Positions 37,610 through 46,068 of a stretch of DNA of 46,306 nt are shown one piece after another. Below the pieces are notes generated by a model. It had not been told where the DNA came from. It made no database searches and saw only the letters and a list, made by a program, of their open reading frames with translations. The DNA is from Bacteroidota bacterium (GTDB lineage Bacteria; Bacteroidota; Bacteroidia; Bacteroidales; Prolixibacteraceae): positions 1 to 46,306 of the forward strand of contig JAHEYU010000048.1 of assembly GCA_023251435.1 (NCBI GenBank), given 5' to 3'. A program made the position numbers and the translations under genes. The first letter of the stretch is position 1, and each line of letters begins with the position of its first letter.

Positions 37610-39817
37610 ATGAAAGATTTCAAAAAGGGAATTCTATTAACCCTTCTCTTGAGTTGTATTGTATTGTTTGTGTTTTATCGTCCTTTGCTGAAAGATCCCA
37701 ATCAAGTTTACTTTTCACCGTCGGGTGACGGATTAAAATCATATATAGTGTCAGTTTATCATCTTGAGCACGATACTTCCCTGTTTCGAAATAATGCAAT
37801 GAATTACCCTTATGGCGAAATGGCATTCTTTACTGATTGTCAACCAATGATAACAAACCCGGTAAAATTTCTAGCAAATATTGGCATTGATTTTAGCCCT
37901 TATATTGTCGGAATTATCAACATGTTGATGCTTTTGTCTATTGTTCTGGCAGCAGTTTTTATTTTTCTGATATTTCTTGAGTTAAATGTTTCATGGTGGT
38001 TTGCAGCAATTGCAGCAATAGGAATCACCATGGTTTCGCCACAAATTGGTCGTTTGGGTGGGCATTTTTCGCTTAGCCATCTGATGTGGTTACCAATGCT
38101 CATCTGGCTCCTGATGCGGTTCGACAAAAAGAAATCCTATTTGATTTCCAGTGTAATTGGCTTGGTTACCTTCCTTGCAGCAGGAATGCACATGTATTTT
38201 TTTGCCTTATTCGGCTTTCTGTTTCTTTTCTACTGGGTGAATTGTATTTACACTAAACAATTTAATATCCGCGATTACAGGTGGATCGTTCATTTTTTTA
38301 TTCAGATTATACTACCGCTGATTTTGGTTCAGCTTATCATTGGCCATAATAATACAATTACTGACAGAACAACCCACCCATGGGGATTTACTACCTATAG
38401 GGCCAATCCGGCTTCGGTTCTGTTGCCTTTGGGCAAGCCTTATGCACAGTTCTTAATGAACGTAGAGAAGTTCAGCACATACGATTGGGAAGCGTTTGCC
38501 TACATTGGGCTAGTTGCCTTAATTGGCTTGATTGCCGGAATTTTTAAGATTGTTAAGCGGGTTAGACTGAAACAATCCTGGTGGAAGGTTTCGGATAATC
38601 GGTTGATAACGGTGTTTTTCTGGGCATCGATTGCCTCGCTATTGCTTTCGTTCAGTATCCCATTCAACATGGGGCTGATGTCTTTACTTGATTATCTAGG
38701 CCCAATTCAGCAATTACGCGCTCTGGCACGTTTTTCATGGCTATTTTATTATTTGATAAATCTACTTGTTTTCTATGGGATTTTCCGTCTCCTGAAACGT
38801 GGTTGGCTGTATAAGATTTTAGCAATACTGGCGCTCGCTTTTCTTTTATACGATGGCTATTTAAATGTTAGAACGTATGCTCCTGGAATGAATAATAGAG
38901 TGCCGGAATTAGAAGATCAAGCCAATATTTCTGCCGAAAATGAGTGGGTCAGTTTGATCAATAAAGATGATTACCAGGCCATTTTGCCATTGCCATATTT
39001 CCATGTTGGTTCTGAAAATGTATGGTTGGAACCCAAATGTGAGATATTAAGGCAGTCATTTATCGTAACGCTGAAAACTGGCTTGCCATCAATAGGAGTC
39101 ATGCTAAGTCGTACTTCTCTTTCACAAACCTACAAAAGTCTTTCACTGGTTTCTGAACCAGTTTCTGCATACGAGATCATTAATGATTTGCCTGATAAAA
39201 AACCTCTGCTTCTAATGGTTGATAACTGCTATGATCTTTCAAATCCCGAGAAAAATCTGGTTCGGCATTCATCGTTGATTTGGAAAGGGCCGAAATTTAC
39301 TTTTTATCAGCTTCCAATTGCCGAGCTTGAGGCTATTTCAATGCAAGGAACTTTGGCTTTTGAAAGTGACATGAAATCCATTCATGATGGCAATGCTGAT
39401 ACAACCCGGATACTTTATTACGATGGGTTTGAAGGCAATCAATTTGATGATTCATTCTTTGGTTCAGGTGCGTTTTCAGCCGAAATCAACAACTGGAACC
39501 GCATAGTAGAGCAAAATATTAAAAATGTGCAACCCGGTGATTCATGTGAAGTACTTTTCTGGGTAAAAGGCTATGAAAAAGATCTGATGCCACGTACTAT
39601 TATTGAGTTTGTGCAAAAGACAGGTGATCAGACGGTTGATTATAAATATGCCCAGTTTCAGCATTATTACTGTTCGCTGAAAGACGGTTGGATGAGAATC
39701 AAAATTCCATTCGTTATTCATTCAACAAACGACCTTGTAATGGTTACCTTGCGAAATGCCGACCTGAAGAATTTTACGCTGGTGGTTGACGAAATAATTA
39801 TTCGGAAGCGGCCTTAG
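37610..39817 (+). CDS. Large polytopic membrane protein with C-terminal soluble domain, GT-C-like
   Basis: 735 aa. About ten or more hydrophobic helices between residues 7 and about 425. The first extracytoplasmic loop contains SPSGDGLKSYIVSVYHLEHD and NYPYGE, the acidic motif position of YfhO/GT-C membrane glycosyltransferases. From about 430 to 735 it is soluble and presumably periplasmic, ending in a beta-rich domain (NNWNRIVEQNIK, CEVLFWVKGYEKD, NADLKNFTLVVDEIIIRKRP) that resembles a carbohydrate-binding sandwich. I do not recognise a characterised homologue. It is divergent from the GtrB-like gene and overlaps the convergent gene at its 3' end by 20 nt. The partner role with the neighbouring GT2 is inference. 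Confidence 0.7.
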   Translation: MKDFKKGILLTLLLSCIVLFVFYRPLLKDPNQVYFSPSGDGLKSYIVSVYHLEHDTSLFRNNAMNYPYGEMAFFTDCQPMITNPVKFLANIGIDFSPYIVGIINMLMLLSIVLAAVFIFLIFLELNVSWWFAAIAAIGITMVSPQIGRLGGHFSLSHLMWLPMLIWLLMRFDKKKSYLISSVIGLVTFLAAGMHMYFFALFGFLFLFYWVNCIYTKQFNIRDYRWIVHFFIQIILPLILVQLIIGHNNTITDRTTHPWGFTTYRANPASVLLPLGKPYAQFLMNVEKFSTYDWEAFAYIGLVALIGLIAGIFKIVKRVRLKQSWWKVSDNRLITVFFWASIASLLLSFSIPFNMGLMSLLDYLGPIQQLRALARFSWLFYYLINLLVFYGIFRLLKRGWLYKILAILALAFLLYDGYLNVRTYAPGMNNRVPELEDQANISAENEWVSLINKDDYQAILPLPYFHVGSENVWLEPKCEILRQSFIVTLKTGLPSIGVMLSRTSLSQTYKSLSLVSEPVSAYEIINDLPDKKPLLLMVDNCYDLSNPEKNLVRHSSLIWKGPKFTFYQLPIAELEAISMQGTLAFESDMKSIHDGNADTTRILYYDGFEGNQFDDSFFGSGAFSAEINNWNRIVEQNIKNVQPGDSCEVLFWVKGYEKDLMPRTIIEFVQKTGDQTVDYKYAQFQHYYCSLKDGWMRIKIPFVIHSTNDLVMVTLRNADLKNFTLVVDEIIIRKRP

Positions 39818-41393
39818 CAAGTTTATAAACTACTTCACCATTTCTTTCATTGAAAAATGTCCTGATTAGTTCGTACTTTTCAGGGAAATATTTTCCGGCA
39901 TTTTGAAAGAATGCTTCTTTCAGGTTGTCGTTAAGAAAATAGATGTAGGTTGGTCTTTCAGGATTCGTAAAATCGGGTTCCTTACCCCAGAAATGCATTG
40001 TATTATCCCACGGAAAAAAGATATAGGAATTCGGATATAATTCAGCAAATGTAGGTTTGAAAAATTCGCGCTGACGTCCGGACCATTCATAGCTATGCAT
40101 CAGAACGTACTCGGGAACCGGTGCACCGTATTGGGTTGTTATAATTATCTTAATAGCATCTTTTTCAGTTGTTTGCATGTAATGCGATGCCTCCAGTTTT
40201 AGGTTCACTTTCTGATCTAAATCTTGCGAAAGGTGCTGCACAACCGGTAACTGCCTGACGAAATAAACTGAAATGAGCAGTGCAATGGCGATTTGTGGAA
40301 TTCTGTATTTCGTAATTGCAGGACTAAACTGACGGATAAATTCGGCAATAATCAGGATCGAAACCGGTATCATCATCAATGCCGGAATAAAATACCGGGC
40401 TTCGTATTGCTTGCAAACGATTATTACCTGAATGGCAGTCGCACTCAATACTGCCAACGAAATTCGCCTGATCAGTCCTACTTCGCGGTTCTTTTTACTG
40501 AAGAATGAAGCCACAAAAACAATCAGCAAAACAATCATTATCCAAAAGAAAAAACGGTTTTCAGTAAACAGGCTGCTGAAATTCGGGCCAAATGTTTTCC
40601 AGTCGATGATATTGCCTTCGCCTTTTCCGTACTGTCCGCTGTGCAGGAAGAGCGCTTTCATCCACCCAAAAAAAACATTGATTTGCAATGTTACCGGTAG
40701 AGCCATCACGAAGAAAGAACCTATAGCAATCAATGAATATTTGATTCGTTCTTTCCAGGTAGTCAGCACAATAAGGGGGATAATCCAAAGTGGGAAATAG
40801 GTGAGTTTGATTGATAATCCAAAAGCTGAAATCAGGCCAAACCAAAGATAGTTGTTGCGAAATCGGTTGTCTTCGGACATGAAAAGCGGATGTAGCAATA
40901 ATATACTTAGTAGCATGACCGGAATTGGCAGCAGATTTTCGGGAACGACACGACCGATATTCAAAAATATAATACTTGTGAACAGGGGCGAAAGTTGAAG
41001 CAAAACACTATATGTCAGGTTGTTGCTAATCCGGTAGAAAATTCGTCCGGCAAAATACACAAAAACAGCTACTACAGTAGTTAACACCAGATTCAGGACA
41101 CGAAGGTACATGTCAAAATTGGCCAGCACATCGTGATTAAAGCTTACCTGATGCGATCTTAAAAAATAAACCAATCTGAAAACCAACGCTGCCAGATATT
41201 GCAAAGGAGTTCCGGGATTATCGATATGCCCCAACATTAATTTTCCATTGGCAATACTCAATCCACTTATAAAATAAATACACTCCGGATCGGCGCCATG
41301 AAGCGAAAAGAAACCGGCGATTTGCAGGATGTAACTTCCCAGAAAAAAGTAGGCCAACGGGGCAATCAGAAAAAGCAGTTTCTTTGATTTCAT
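39798..41393 (-). CDS. Polytopic membrane glycosyltransferase, GT39/GT-C type
   Basis: 531 aa with about eleven hydrophobic helices in residues 1-400 and a soluble C-terminal tail. Extracytoplasmic motifs after the first helix: SLHGADPECIYFISGLSIA (acidic pair) and IDNPGTPLQYLAALV, both typical of GT39/ArnT-like GT-C enzymes. FLNIGRVVPENLL and YEARYFIPALMMIPVSILI also fit the class. It would use a polyprenyl-phosphate-linked sugar to glycosylate a lipid, glycan or protein outside the cytoplasm. The GT2 gene directly upstream (7 nt gap) is the likely donor synthase. Its last 20 nt overlap the end of the convergent 735-aa protein gene. Confidence 0.8.
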   Translation of the reverse strand: MKSKKLLFLIAPLAYFFLGSYILQIAGFFSLHGADPECIYFISGLSIANGKLMLGHIDNPGTPLQYLAALVFRLVYFLRSHQVSFNHDVLANFDMYLRVLNLVLTTVVAVFVYFAGRIFYRISNNLTYSVLLQLSPLFTSIIFLNIGRVVPENLLPIPVMLLSILLLHPLFMSEDNRFRNNYLWFGLISAFGLSIKLTYFPLWIIPLIVLTTWKERIKYSLIAIGSFFVMALPVTLQINVFFGWMKALFLHSGQYGKGEGNIIDWKTFGPNFSSLFTENRFFFWIMIVLLIVFVASFFSKKNREVGLIRRISLAVLSATAIQVIIVCKQYEARYFIPALMMIPVSILIIAEFIRQFSPAITKYRIPQIAIALLISVYFVRQLPVVQHLSQDLDQKVNLKLEASHYMQTTEKDAIKIIITTQYGAPVPEYVLMHSYEWSGRQREFFKPTFAELYPNSYIFFPWDNTMHFWGKEPDFTNPERPTYIYFLNDNLKEAFFQNAGKYFPEKYELIRTFFNERNGEVVYKLAKAASE

Positions 41394-41400
41394 TATTTTA

Positions 41401-42141
41401 TTATTTGAAGATTGCGAAGTTTATAATTCCCCATTTTTGAAACCGGAACTGTAGGGAAGTTTTTAAAACTCCCAATCCATAAATTGAACTGTTTTTGATA
41501 TTTATGCTCGAAGCGTCGTCGAAATATTTGGTGGGGCAGGTAATTTCGGCGATTTCGAAACCGGCATACCATATCTGAGCCAGCATTTGATTATCGAATA
41601 CAAAATTATCGGAGTTGGCGTTGTAGTTTACTTTCTCAAGTACTTCGCGCGAGAATGCCCGATACCCGGTATGATATTCCGAAAGTTTGGCATTCATTAA
41701 AATATTCTGAAACAAAGTCAGTAAACGGTTTGAAACGTATTTATACCAGGGCATTCCACCCGCCAAAGCGCCTTTCCCTAAAATACGCGAACCAAGTACA
41801 ACATGGTACAACTCGTTCGCAATCAGATGAGTCATCGACGGAATTAACTTGGGGGTGTACTGATAATCGGGATGCAACATGATAACAATGTCGGCGCCTA
41901 ATTCGAGCGCTTTGTTGTAGCACGATTTCTGGTTACCGCCATATCCCTTGTTTTCTTTATGGCTTATAATGTGTTTTATCCCAAGACGTTGAGCTTCCTT
42001 AATAGTTTCGTCTTTGCTTTTATCGTCAACAAGTATCACTTCGTCAACAATAGAAAAGTCGATTTCGTTGTAGGTAATTTCAAGTGTTTTGGCTGCGTTG
42101 TAGGCGGGAAGTACTACTACTACCTTCTTGCTGTTAATCAT
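41401..42141 (-). CDS. GT2 glycosyltransferase, polyprenyl-phosphate sugar synthase-like
   Basis: 246 aa, no membrane helix. KVVVVLPAYNAAKTLEITY (5-23), VILVDDKSKDETIKEA, ENKGYGGNQKSCYNKALELG, and a metal-site variant IVIMLHPDYQYTPKLI in which HPD replaces the common DAD. The later EYHTGYRAFSREVLEKV is typical of this subgroup. It precedes the GT39-like gene by 7 nt in the same operon and has a -7 element 41 nt upstream. Likely makes the lipid-linked sugar used by that membrane enzyme (inference from pairing). Confidence 0.9.
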   Translation of the reverse strand: MINSKKVVVVLPAYNAAKTLEITYNEIDFSIVDEVILVDDKSKDETIKEAQRLGIKHIISHKENKGYGGNQKSCYNKALELGADIVIMLHPDYQYTPKLIPSMTHLIANELYHVVLGSRILGKGALAGGMPWYKYVSNRLLTLFQNILMNAKLSEYHTGYRAFSREVLEKVNYNANSDNFVFDNQMLAQIWYAGFEIAEITCPTKYFDDASSINIKNSSIYGLGVLKTSLQFRFQKWGIINFAIFK

Positions 42142-42181
42142 TCTTGTTTTTTTTTGTAAAGATAATCCGATTTCGCTTTTT

Positions 42182-42189
42182 CAAAAGTA
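42182..42189 (-). promoter_or_regulatory. -7 element for the GT2/GT39 operon
   Basis: Plus strand caaaagta is TACTTTTG on the minus strand, a perfect TAnnTTTG, giving a leader of about 35 nt to the ATG at 42141. No TTG at standard spacing. Confidence 0.45.
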
Positions 42190-42214
42190 CCTGAAACTAA
42201 AATACTGATCCGAG

Positions 42215-42222
42215 TATTTTTG
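42215..42222 (+). promoter_or_regulatory. -7 element candidate for the aldo/keto reductase gene
   Basis: TATTTTTG matches TAnnTTTG. The leader would be about 130 nt to the ATG at 42358. No TTG at standard spacing (ctg at 42191-42193 is the nearest). Together with 42182-42189 it forms a compact divergent promoter region. Confidence 0.35.
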
Positions 42223-42357
42223 CTGCGGGAGTATGAACGATTTCAGAATATATCTTGGCAACCCGAAAAGCTAAGCTGCTGATTATTAATAATCCAATTG
42301 ATATATCAATATTTCCGTTATAATCCTTATTTTTAAGCAAATTTAAAATCTGGCATC

Positions 42358-43833
42358 ATGAGTACTTCAGAAAACTATCCATTGTCGCGGCGTAATTTTA
42401 TAAAAGTTTCGGCTGCCACCACAGCCGGTGTTTCAATGTTATCGTTTGGCGGTTGCGCAACCGATAAAATGCCATCGCCCATGAAACGAAAATTTGGCAA
42501 CTTCGATTTCGAGGTAACAACAATTGCGTTGGGAGGTCAGGCTTCGCTGCAATGGACTCCTGAAGATGTAGATCCGGTACCAATTATCCTGAAAGCCTTC
42601 AAGCTGGGAATCAATTACTTCGATACATCAAATCTTTATGCCGATAGTCAGTTAAATTACAACAAAGCTTTTAAAACACTGAACCTGATTCCGGGAGAAC
42701 AGAACTACGACGAAAATCTCCGGAAATCGATTTGGCTTACCAGTAAAACCTGCATGCGTTGGGGTAAACCGGGCTGGCCTGAAAGAGAAAATGTGAATAA
42801 CTGGTCGAACGGTGCGCCTGATGTAAAATGCGCGGTTGACGATCTGAAACGCTCGCTCACACAGCTTTTTGGCGACAACAAAGGTAGTTATCCTGATGGC
42901 GCTTATCTTGATATGATTCTGATTCATACGCTGCACAATACCGCTGAAATTGATGTGCTTTACGAAGGGCTGGAAACGCCGCTCGATCCCAACGGGAATT
43001 TTGGCGCATTGGTTGCCCTGCGCGATTTTCGTGATGGCACCAACCTGACAGGAATGAATCCCAAAAATGAAAAACTGATACGTCACATCGGCTTTTCGGG
43101 ACACGCCAATCCACCTGCGATGATCGATATGATTCAGCGCGACGAATACGGAATTCTGGAAGGAATGCTTGTTGCAATTAATGCCAACGATAAAACCAAA
43201 TACAATATGCAGCACAATGTGATTCCGGTAGCTGCAGCCAAAGGAATAGGAATTATAGCCATGAAAGTATTTGCCGATGCAGCTATTTATCACAAAGAAC
43301 CACGCTGGTCGCGCGAACCCGCCGATGTGTTCCGGAAAGTGGGAACACCCGAATTGCCCAGTCGCCCGCTCATTGAGTATTCACTCACCACACCGGGAAT
43401 TCATACTTTGATAATTGGTATCGGTCAGATTGACGAAGACCCGATGAAATGTCAGTTGATACAGAATTTTTATGCAGCACAAATTAATCCGGATGGAATG
43501 CCTGAAGATGAAAGAACCAGGATTGAAGCACAGGCATTGAAAGTGAAAGCGAATTCGAATTATTTCCAGATTGATAAAGTGGGCTTAACAGCTCCCGGAA
43601 ATATCAGGAAAGAAGAAAACAAAATTATTTGGGATACGGCTTTTGCTGGTGATGTGGCTGTTGCTGCTTACGAAGTTTTGGTAAATGGCGAAAAGGCTGG
43701 TGAAATTGTACATCAGCCTCAAATTCTTAAAAGTAAGCCTTTTGTTTTTGAAGCTACGGTAAAAGAAGGCGATAAAATTGCGGTGGTTGCGGTCGATAAA
43801 AATGGTGTCAGAGCTGAAGCTGTTTTGGCTTAA
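42358..43833 (+). CDS. Tat-exported aldo/keto reductase lipoprotein with C-terminal beta-sandwich
   Basis: 491 aa. A twin-arginine signal, SRRNFIK (10-16), leads a hydrophobic segment and a lipobox-like SFGGC (Cys33), so it is probably folded in the cytoplasm, exported by Tat and lipid-anchored. The AKR barrel (about 44-395) has the full catalytic tetrad by position: Asp89 and Tyr94 in YFDTSNLYADS, Lys130 in WLTSK, His190 in LIHTLHN. IGFSGHANPPAMIDM and LIIGIGQIDED are typical AKR loops. The last 85 residues (about 407-491: IIWDTAFAGDVAVAAYEVLV, KIAVVAVDKNGVRAEAVL) form an FN3-like sandwich not found in standard AKRs. Single gene with its own promoter candidate and terminator. Substrate unknown; a periplasmic sugar or sugar-derived carbonyl is possible. 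Confidence 0.88.
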   Translation: MSTSENYPLSRRNFIKVSAATTAGVSMLSFGGCATDKMPSPMKRKFGNFDFEVTTIALGGQASLQWTPEDVDPVPIILKAFKLGINYFDTSNLYADSQLNYNKAFKTLNLIPGEQNYDENLRKSIWLTSKTCMRWGKPGWPERENVNNWSNGAPDVKCAVDDLKRSLTQLFGDNKGSYPDGAYLDMILIHTLHNTAEIDVLYEGLETPLDPNGNFGALVALRDFRDGTNLTGMNPKNEKLIRHIGFSGHANPPAMIDMIQRDEYGILEGMLVAINANDKTKYNMQHNVIPVAAAKGIGIIAMKVFADAAIYHKEPRWSREPADVFRKVGTPELPSRPLIEYSLTTPGIHTLIIGIGQIDEDPMKCQLIQNFYAAQINPDGMPEDERTRIEAQALKVKANSNYFQIDKVGLTAPGNIRKEENKIIWDTAFAGDVAVAAYEVLVNGEKAGEIVHQPQILKSKPFVFEATVKEGDKIAVVAVDKNGVRAEAVLA

Positions 43834-43853
43834 TATATATCTTGAAATATTTA

Positions 43854-43884
43854 CAGAACCGTTCTCCTTAGAGGGACGGTTCTG
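43854..43884. terminator. Hairpin between convergent genes, likely bidirectional terminator
   Basis: Stem cagaaccgt (43854-43862) with acggttctg (43876-43884), extendable by two or three pairs including a G-T pair. It sits between the ends of the aldo/keto reductase gene (43833) and the convergent gene ending at 43910. T runs on both sides are weak. Confidence 0.55.
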
Positions 43885-43909
43885 CTTTTGAAATCTAAGG
43901 AAAAGTATT

Positions 43910-44431
43910 TTAGTCAGAATCCATCATCTGGTAAAATTCACTAAGCCAATCCAGACCAATTTTAGCTACTTCCAAATCCTGCTCTCCGCTTCCGCCCGAG
44001 AAAACAGCAAGTATATATCCTGAATTTACCTTTCGAATTAATCCACCGTGGTAACCTAATTCTCCTGAAAGCACTTTTCTGACGCCGCTGCCGCTATCCT
44101 TATGAGTATCGGCCATTTCGGAAGCTTTAGTGTAAGCAATGCCCAACAGGTTTGCTGACTCAGTAGTTAGATTGCCAACAACTTTCATTTTCGAAATCCA
44201 TGATTCAGAAACATCACCCGGAATAAAAGCAACAACGGCAACTCCTTTAATCGAAATCTTATATGCCGCTTCTTCGATTAATGCTAAGCTCTTGTCTGCC
44301 TGTTTAATAAAAATTTTCTCTCCTGAATTTTTGCTTGCTGCCTTAACTTCATGGTTCTTTTGTTGAGCCTGAACGGACAGACAGAGCCCTGAAACCATGA
44401 TTAGCGCCAGAATTAGAAGTAGTTTGTTCAT
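43910..44431 (-). CDS. Secreted GlcG/HbpS-like (DUF336) small protein
   Basis: 173 aa with signal peptide ending near residue 22 (SVQAQ). After a 20-residue polar linker the mature part follows the GlcG/HbpS pattern: repeated Ala helix ALIEEAAYKI, strand KGVAVVAFIPGD, helix ESANLLGIAYTKASEMADT, then GYHGGLIRKVNSGYILAVFSGG and GEQDLEVAKIGLDWL. Members of this fold bind haem or act as extracellular stress sensors, or are found with glycolate genes. No such partner genes are seen here, so function is open. Own -7 element 44 nt upstream; convergent with the aldo/keto reductase. Confidence 0.72.
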   Translation of the reverse strand: MNKLLLILALIMVSGLCLSVQAQQKNHEVKAASKNSGEKIFIKQADKSLALIEEAAYKISIKGVAVVAFIPGDVSESWISKMKVVGNLTTESANLLGIAYTKASEMADTHKDSGSGVRKVLSGELGYHGGLIRKVNSGYILAVFSGGSGEQDLEVAKIGLDWLSEFYQMMDSD

Positions 44432-44474
44432 TTTTGGGTAAGTTTAAATAGATTTTTAGAAGCGGTCGTTTCAA

Positions 44475-44482
44475 CAAATATA
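44475..44482 (-). promoter_or_regulatory. -7 element for the GlcG/HbpS-like gene
   Basis: Plus strand caaatata is TATATTTG on the minus strand, matching TAnnTTTG. Predicted leader about 38 nt to the ATG at 44431. No clear -33 TTG. Confidence 0.45.
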
Positions 44483-44514
44483 GCTCGATTTCCCGATATC
44501 GTTAGAAATATTTC

Positions 44515-45276
44515 TTAAACCTCAATTTGTAATCCGTCATACGATAAAAAAACATTTTCAGGAAGATTGTTTTGAACCTCATCAAAAAATCCCATCTGGT
44601 GCGAAAGGTGCGTCAGGTATGCTTTTTCGGGTTTTACTTCAGCAATTATTTCTAATGCCTGATCGAGATTGTAGTGCGAAATATGATCTTCTTTGCGCAA
44701 GGCATTTAATACCAAAACATCCAGTCCGCGAAGTTTTTCAATTTCCACTGCTTCCAAACGGTTTACGTCGGTTACGTAGGCAATTTTTCCGAATCTGAAT
44801 CCGAACACCGGTAATTTATAATGAAACCCACGAATCGGAATCACTTCAAGATCGCCAATGCGAAATGGCTTATTTTCAATTAAATGAAGGTGCATTTGAG
44901 GTATCCCTGGATATTTATAGTTCGCAAATACATAATCGAATATTCGGCGAATCGCAATCTGCACGCGTTCTTCAGCATAAATATCGGTTGGCTGTTTCTG
45001 AACCCAGTTGAAGGCGCGGATATCATCCAATCCAAAAATATGATCGGTATGTTCGTGTGTAAGCAAAATCCCATTCAAGTGGAGAACCTTGTGCGTTAGC
45101 ATCTGCTGCCTGAAATCGGGACCTGCATCAACCACAAGGCATTGATTTTCGGTTTCAATCATCACCGAAGCACGCAATCGCTGATCTTTTGGATTGCCCG
45201 ATAAGCATACCGGACATTGACATGCAACCACCGGAACTCCCTGCGAGGTACCTGTTCCTAAAAAAGTAAGTTTCAC
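44515..45276 (-). CDS. PhnP-like metallo-beta-lactamase-fold phosphodiesterase
   Basis: 253 aa, cytoplasmic. KLTFLGTGTSQGVPVVACQC opens the protein, with a Cys cluster (Cys19, Cys21, Cys24) as in PhnP zinc-binding relatives. The metal motif HEHTDH has His74, His76, Asp78 and His79. Further ligands are in YVTDVNR and LTHLSHQMG. The family contains 5-phosphoribosyl 1,2-cyclic phosphate phosphodiesterase and broader cyclic-phosphate or lipoate-related hydrolases. No phn genes are seen nearby, so the PhnP substrate is not implied. The start codon is GTG (45274-45276); no in-frame ATG lies upstream before the promoter. Divergent from the RsmI-like gene. Confidence 0.9.
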   Translation of the reverse strand: MKLTFLGTGTSQGVPVVACQCPVCLSGNPKDQRLRASVMIETENQCLVVDAGPDFRQQMLTHKVLHLNGILLTHEHTDHIFGLDDIRAFNWVQKQPTDIYAEERVQIAIRRIFDYVFANYKYPGIPQMHLHLIENKPFRIGDLEVIPIRGFHYKLPVFGFRFGKIAYVTDVNRLEAVEIEKLRGLDVLVLNALRKEDHISHYNLDQALEIIAEVKPEKAYLTHLSHQMGFFDEVQNNLPENVFLSYDGLQIEV

Positions 45277-45296
45277 TATTTGAATATTGTTTTATG

Positions 45297-45304
45297 CAAA
45301 AATA
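45297..45304 (-). promoter_or_regulatory. -7 element for the PhnP-like gene
   Basis: Plus strand caaaaata is TATTTTTG on the minus strand, matching TAnnTTTG. Predicted leader about 15 nt to the GTG start, which supports that start codon. Confidence 0.5.
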
Positions 45305-45337
45305 AGGATTGCCCTAAGCACACCGAAGGTTTTTGTC

Positions 45338-45345
45338 TATTTTTG
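45338..45345 (+). promoter_or_regulatory. -7 element for the RsmI-like gene
   Basis: TATTTTTG matches TAnnTTTG, and the ATG is 15 nt further on (45360), giving a leader of about 10 nt. A TTG at 45309-45311 is 26 nt upstream, slightly beyond usual spacing. The element overlaps an in-frame upstream TTG (45333), which is therefore rejected as start. Confidence 0.5.
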
Positions 45346-45359
45346 AAAAAAAATTACAC

Positions 45360-46064
45360 ATGGCCAAACTTTATATGATTCCGACAACTTTGGGAGACAC
45401 GAGCATCGAACGGGTTTTGCCACCTGATTTGTCACAGTTGATCTCTTCTATTTCAGTTTTTATTGTCGAAAATATCCGCACAGCACGGCGGTTCCTCAAA
45501 AAAGTGAATCCGGCCATCGTAATCGATAACCTCACATTTTTCGAGCTTAATCAGCACACCGACAAGAAAGAAATCAGCCGGTTTTTAGAGTCGAACAAAC
45601 AAGGGCTCGATATTGGTATTATTTCGGAAGCAGGTTGCCCCGGAATTGCCGATCCGGGAGCAGAGGTTGTTAGGATTGCACACACCAAAAATATACAGGT
45701 AGTGCCGCTGGTGGGCCCATCGTCTATTCTGCTGGCTTTGATGGCTTCAGGAATGAGCGGACAAAACTTCGCTTTTAACGGCTATCTGCCCATTAAAAAT
45801 CCGGAGAAATCGCAGCAAATAAAAATGTTGGAAAACCGGATGCAAACCGAAGGACAGACACAGATTTTTATTGAAACTCCCTACCGAAATGCACTGTTGC
45901 TGGATGAATTAACCAGAAATTGCGACCCAAAAACCATGCTTTGCATTGCTGCCGACATTACTTTGGATACTGAGTTTATCCTTACCAAACCCATCTCATT
46001 CTGGAAAACCAATATTCCGGATATTCAGAAACGACCAGCCATCTTTATGATTGGGAAGGTGTGA
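45360..46064 (+). CDS. RsmI-like tetrapyrrole-methylase-family SAM methyltransferase
   Basis: 234 aa from ATG 45360. Family motifs: AKLYMIPTTLGDTSIERVLP at the start, ISEAGCPGIADPGAEVVRIA in the middle, VVPLVGPSSILLALMASGM and FIETPYRNALLLDEL. This is the RsmI (16S rRNA C1402 2'-O-methyltransferase) superfamily, but the protein is shorter than RsmI (about 280 aa), and many Bacteroidota carry such a short paralogue beside a true RsmI. Target RNA is therefore not certain. Divergent from the PhnP-like gene across an 83-nt spacer with promoters both ways; convergent with the YjbQ-family gene. Confidence 0.88.
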   Translation: MAKLYMIPTTLGDTSIERVLPPDLSQLISSISVFIVENIRTARRFLKKVNPAIVIDNLTFFELNQHTDKKEISRFLESNKQGLDIGIISEAGCPGIADPGAEVVRIAHTKNIQVVPLVGPSSILLALMASGMSGQNFAFNGYLPIKNPEKSQQIKMLENRMQTEGQTQIFIETPYRNALLLDELTRNCDPKTMLCIAADITLDTEFILTKPISFWKTNIPDIQKRPAIFMIGKV

Positions 46065-46068
46065 GGGT

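Noticed and set aside
44504-44515. Perfect 12-nt palindrome agaaatatttct at the end of the PhnP-like gene
   Set aside because: It is too short and AT-only for a terminator, and overlaps the stop codon; probably chance.
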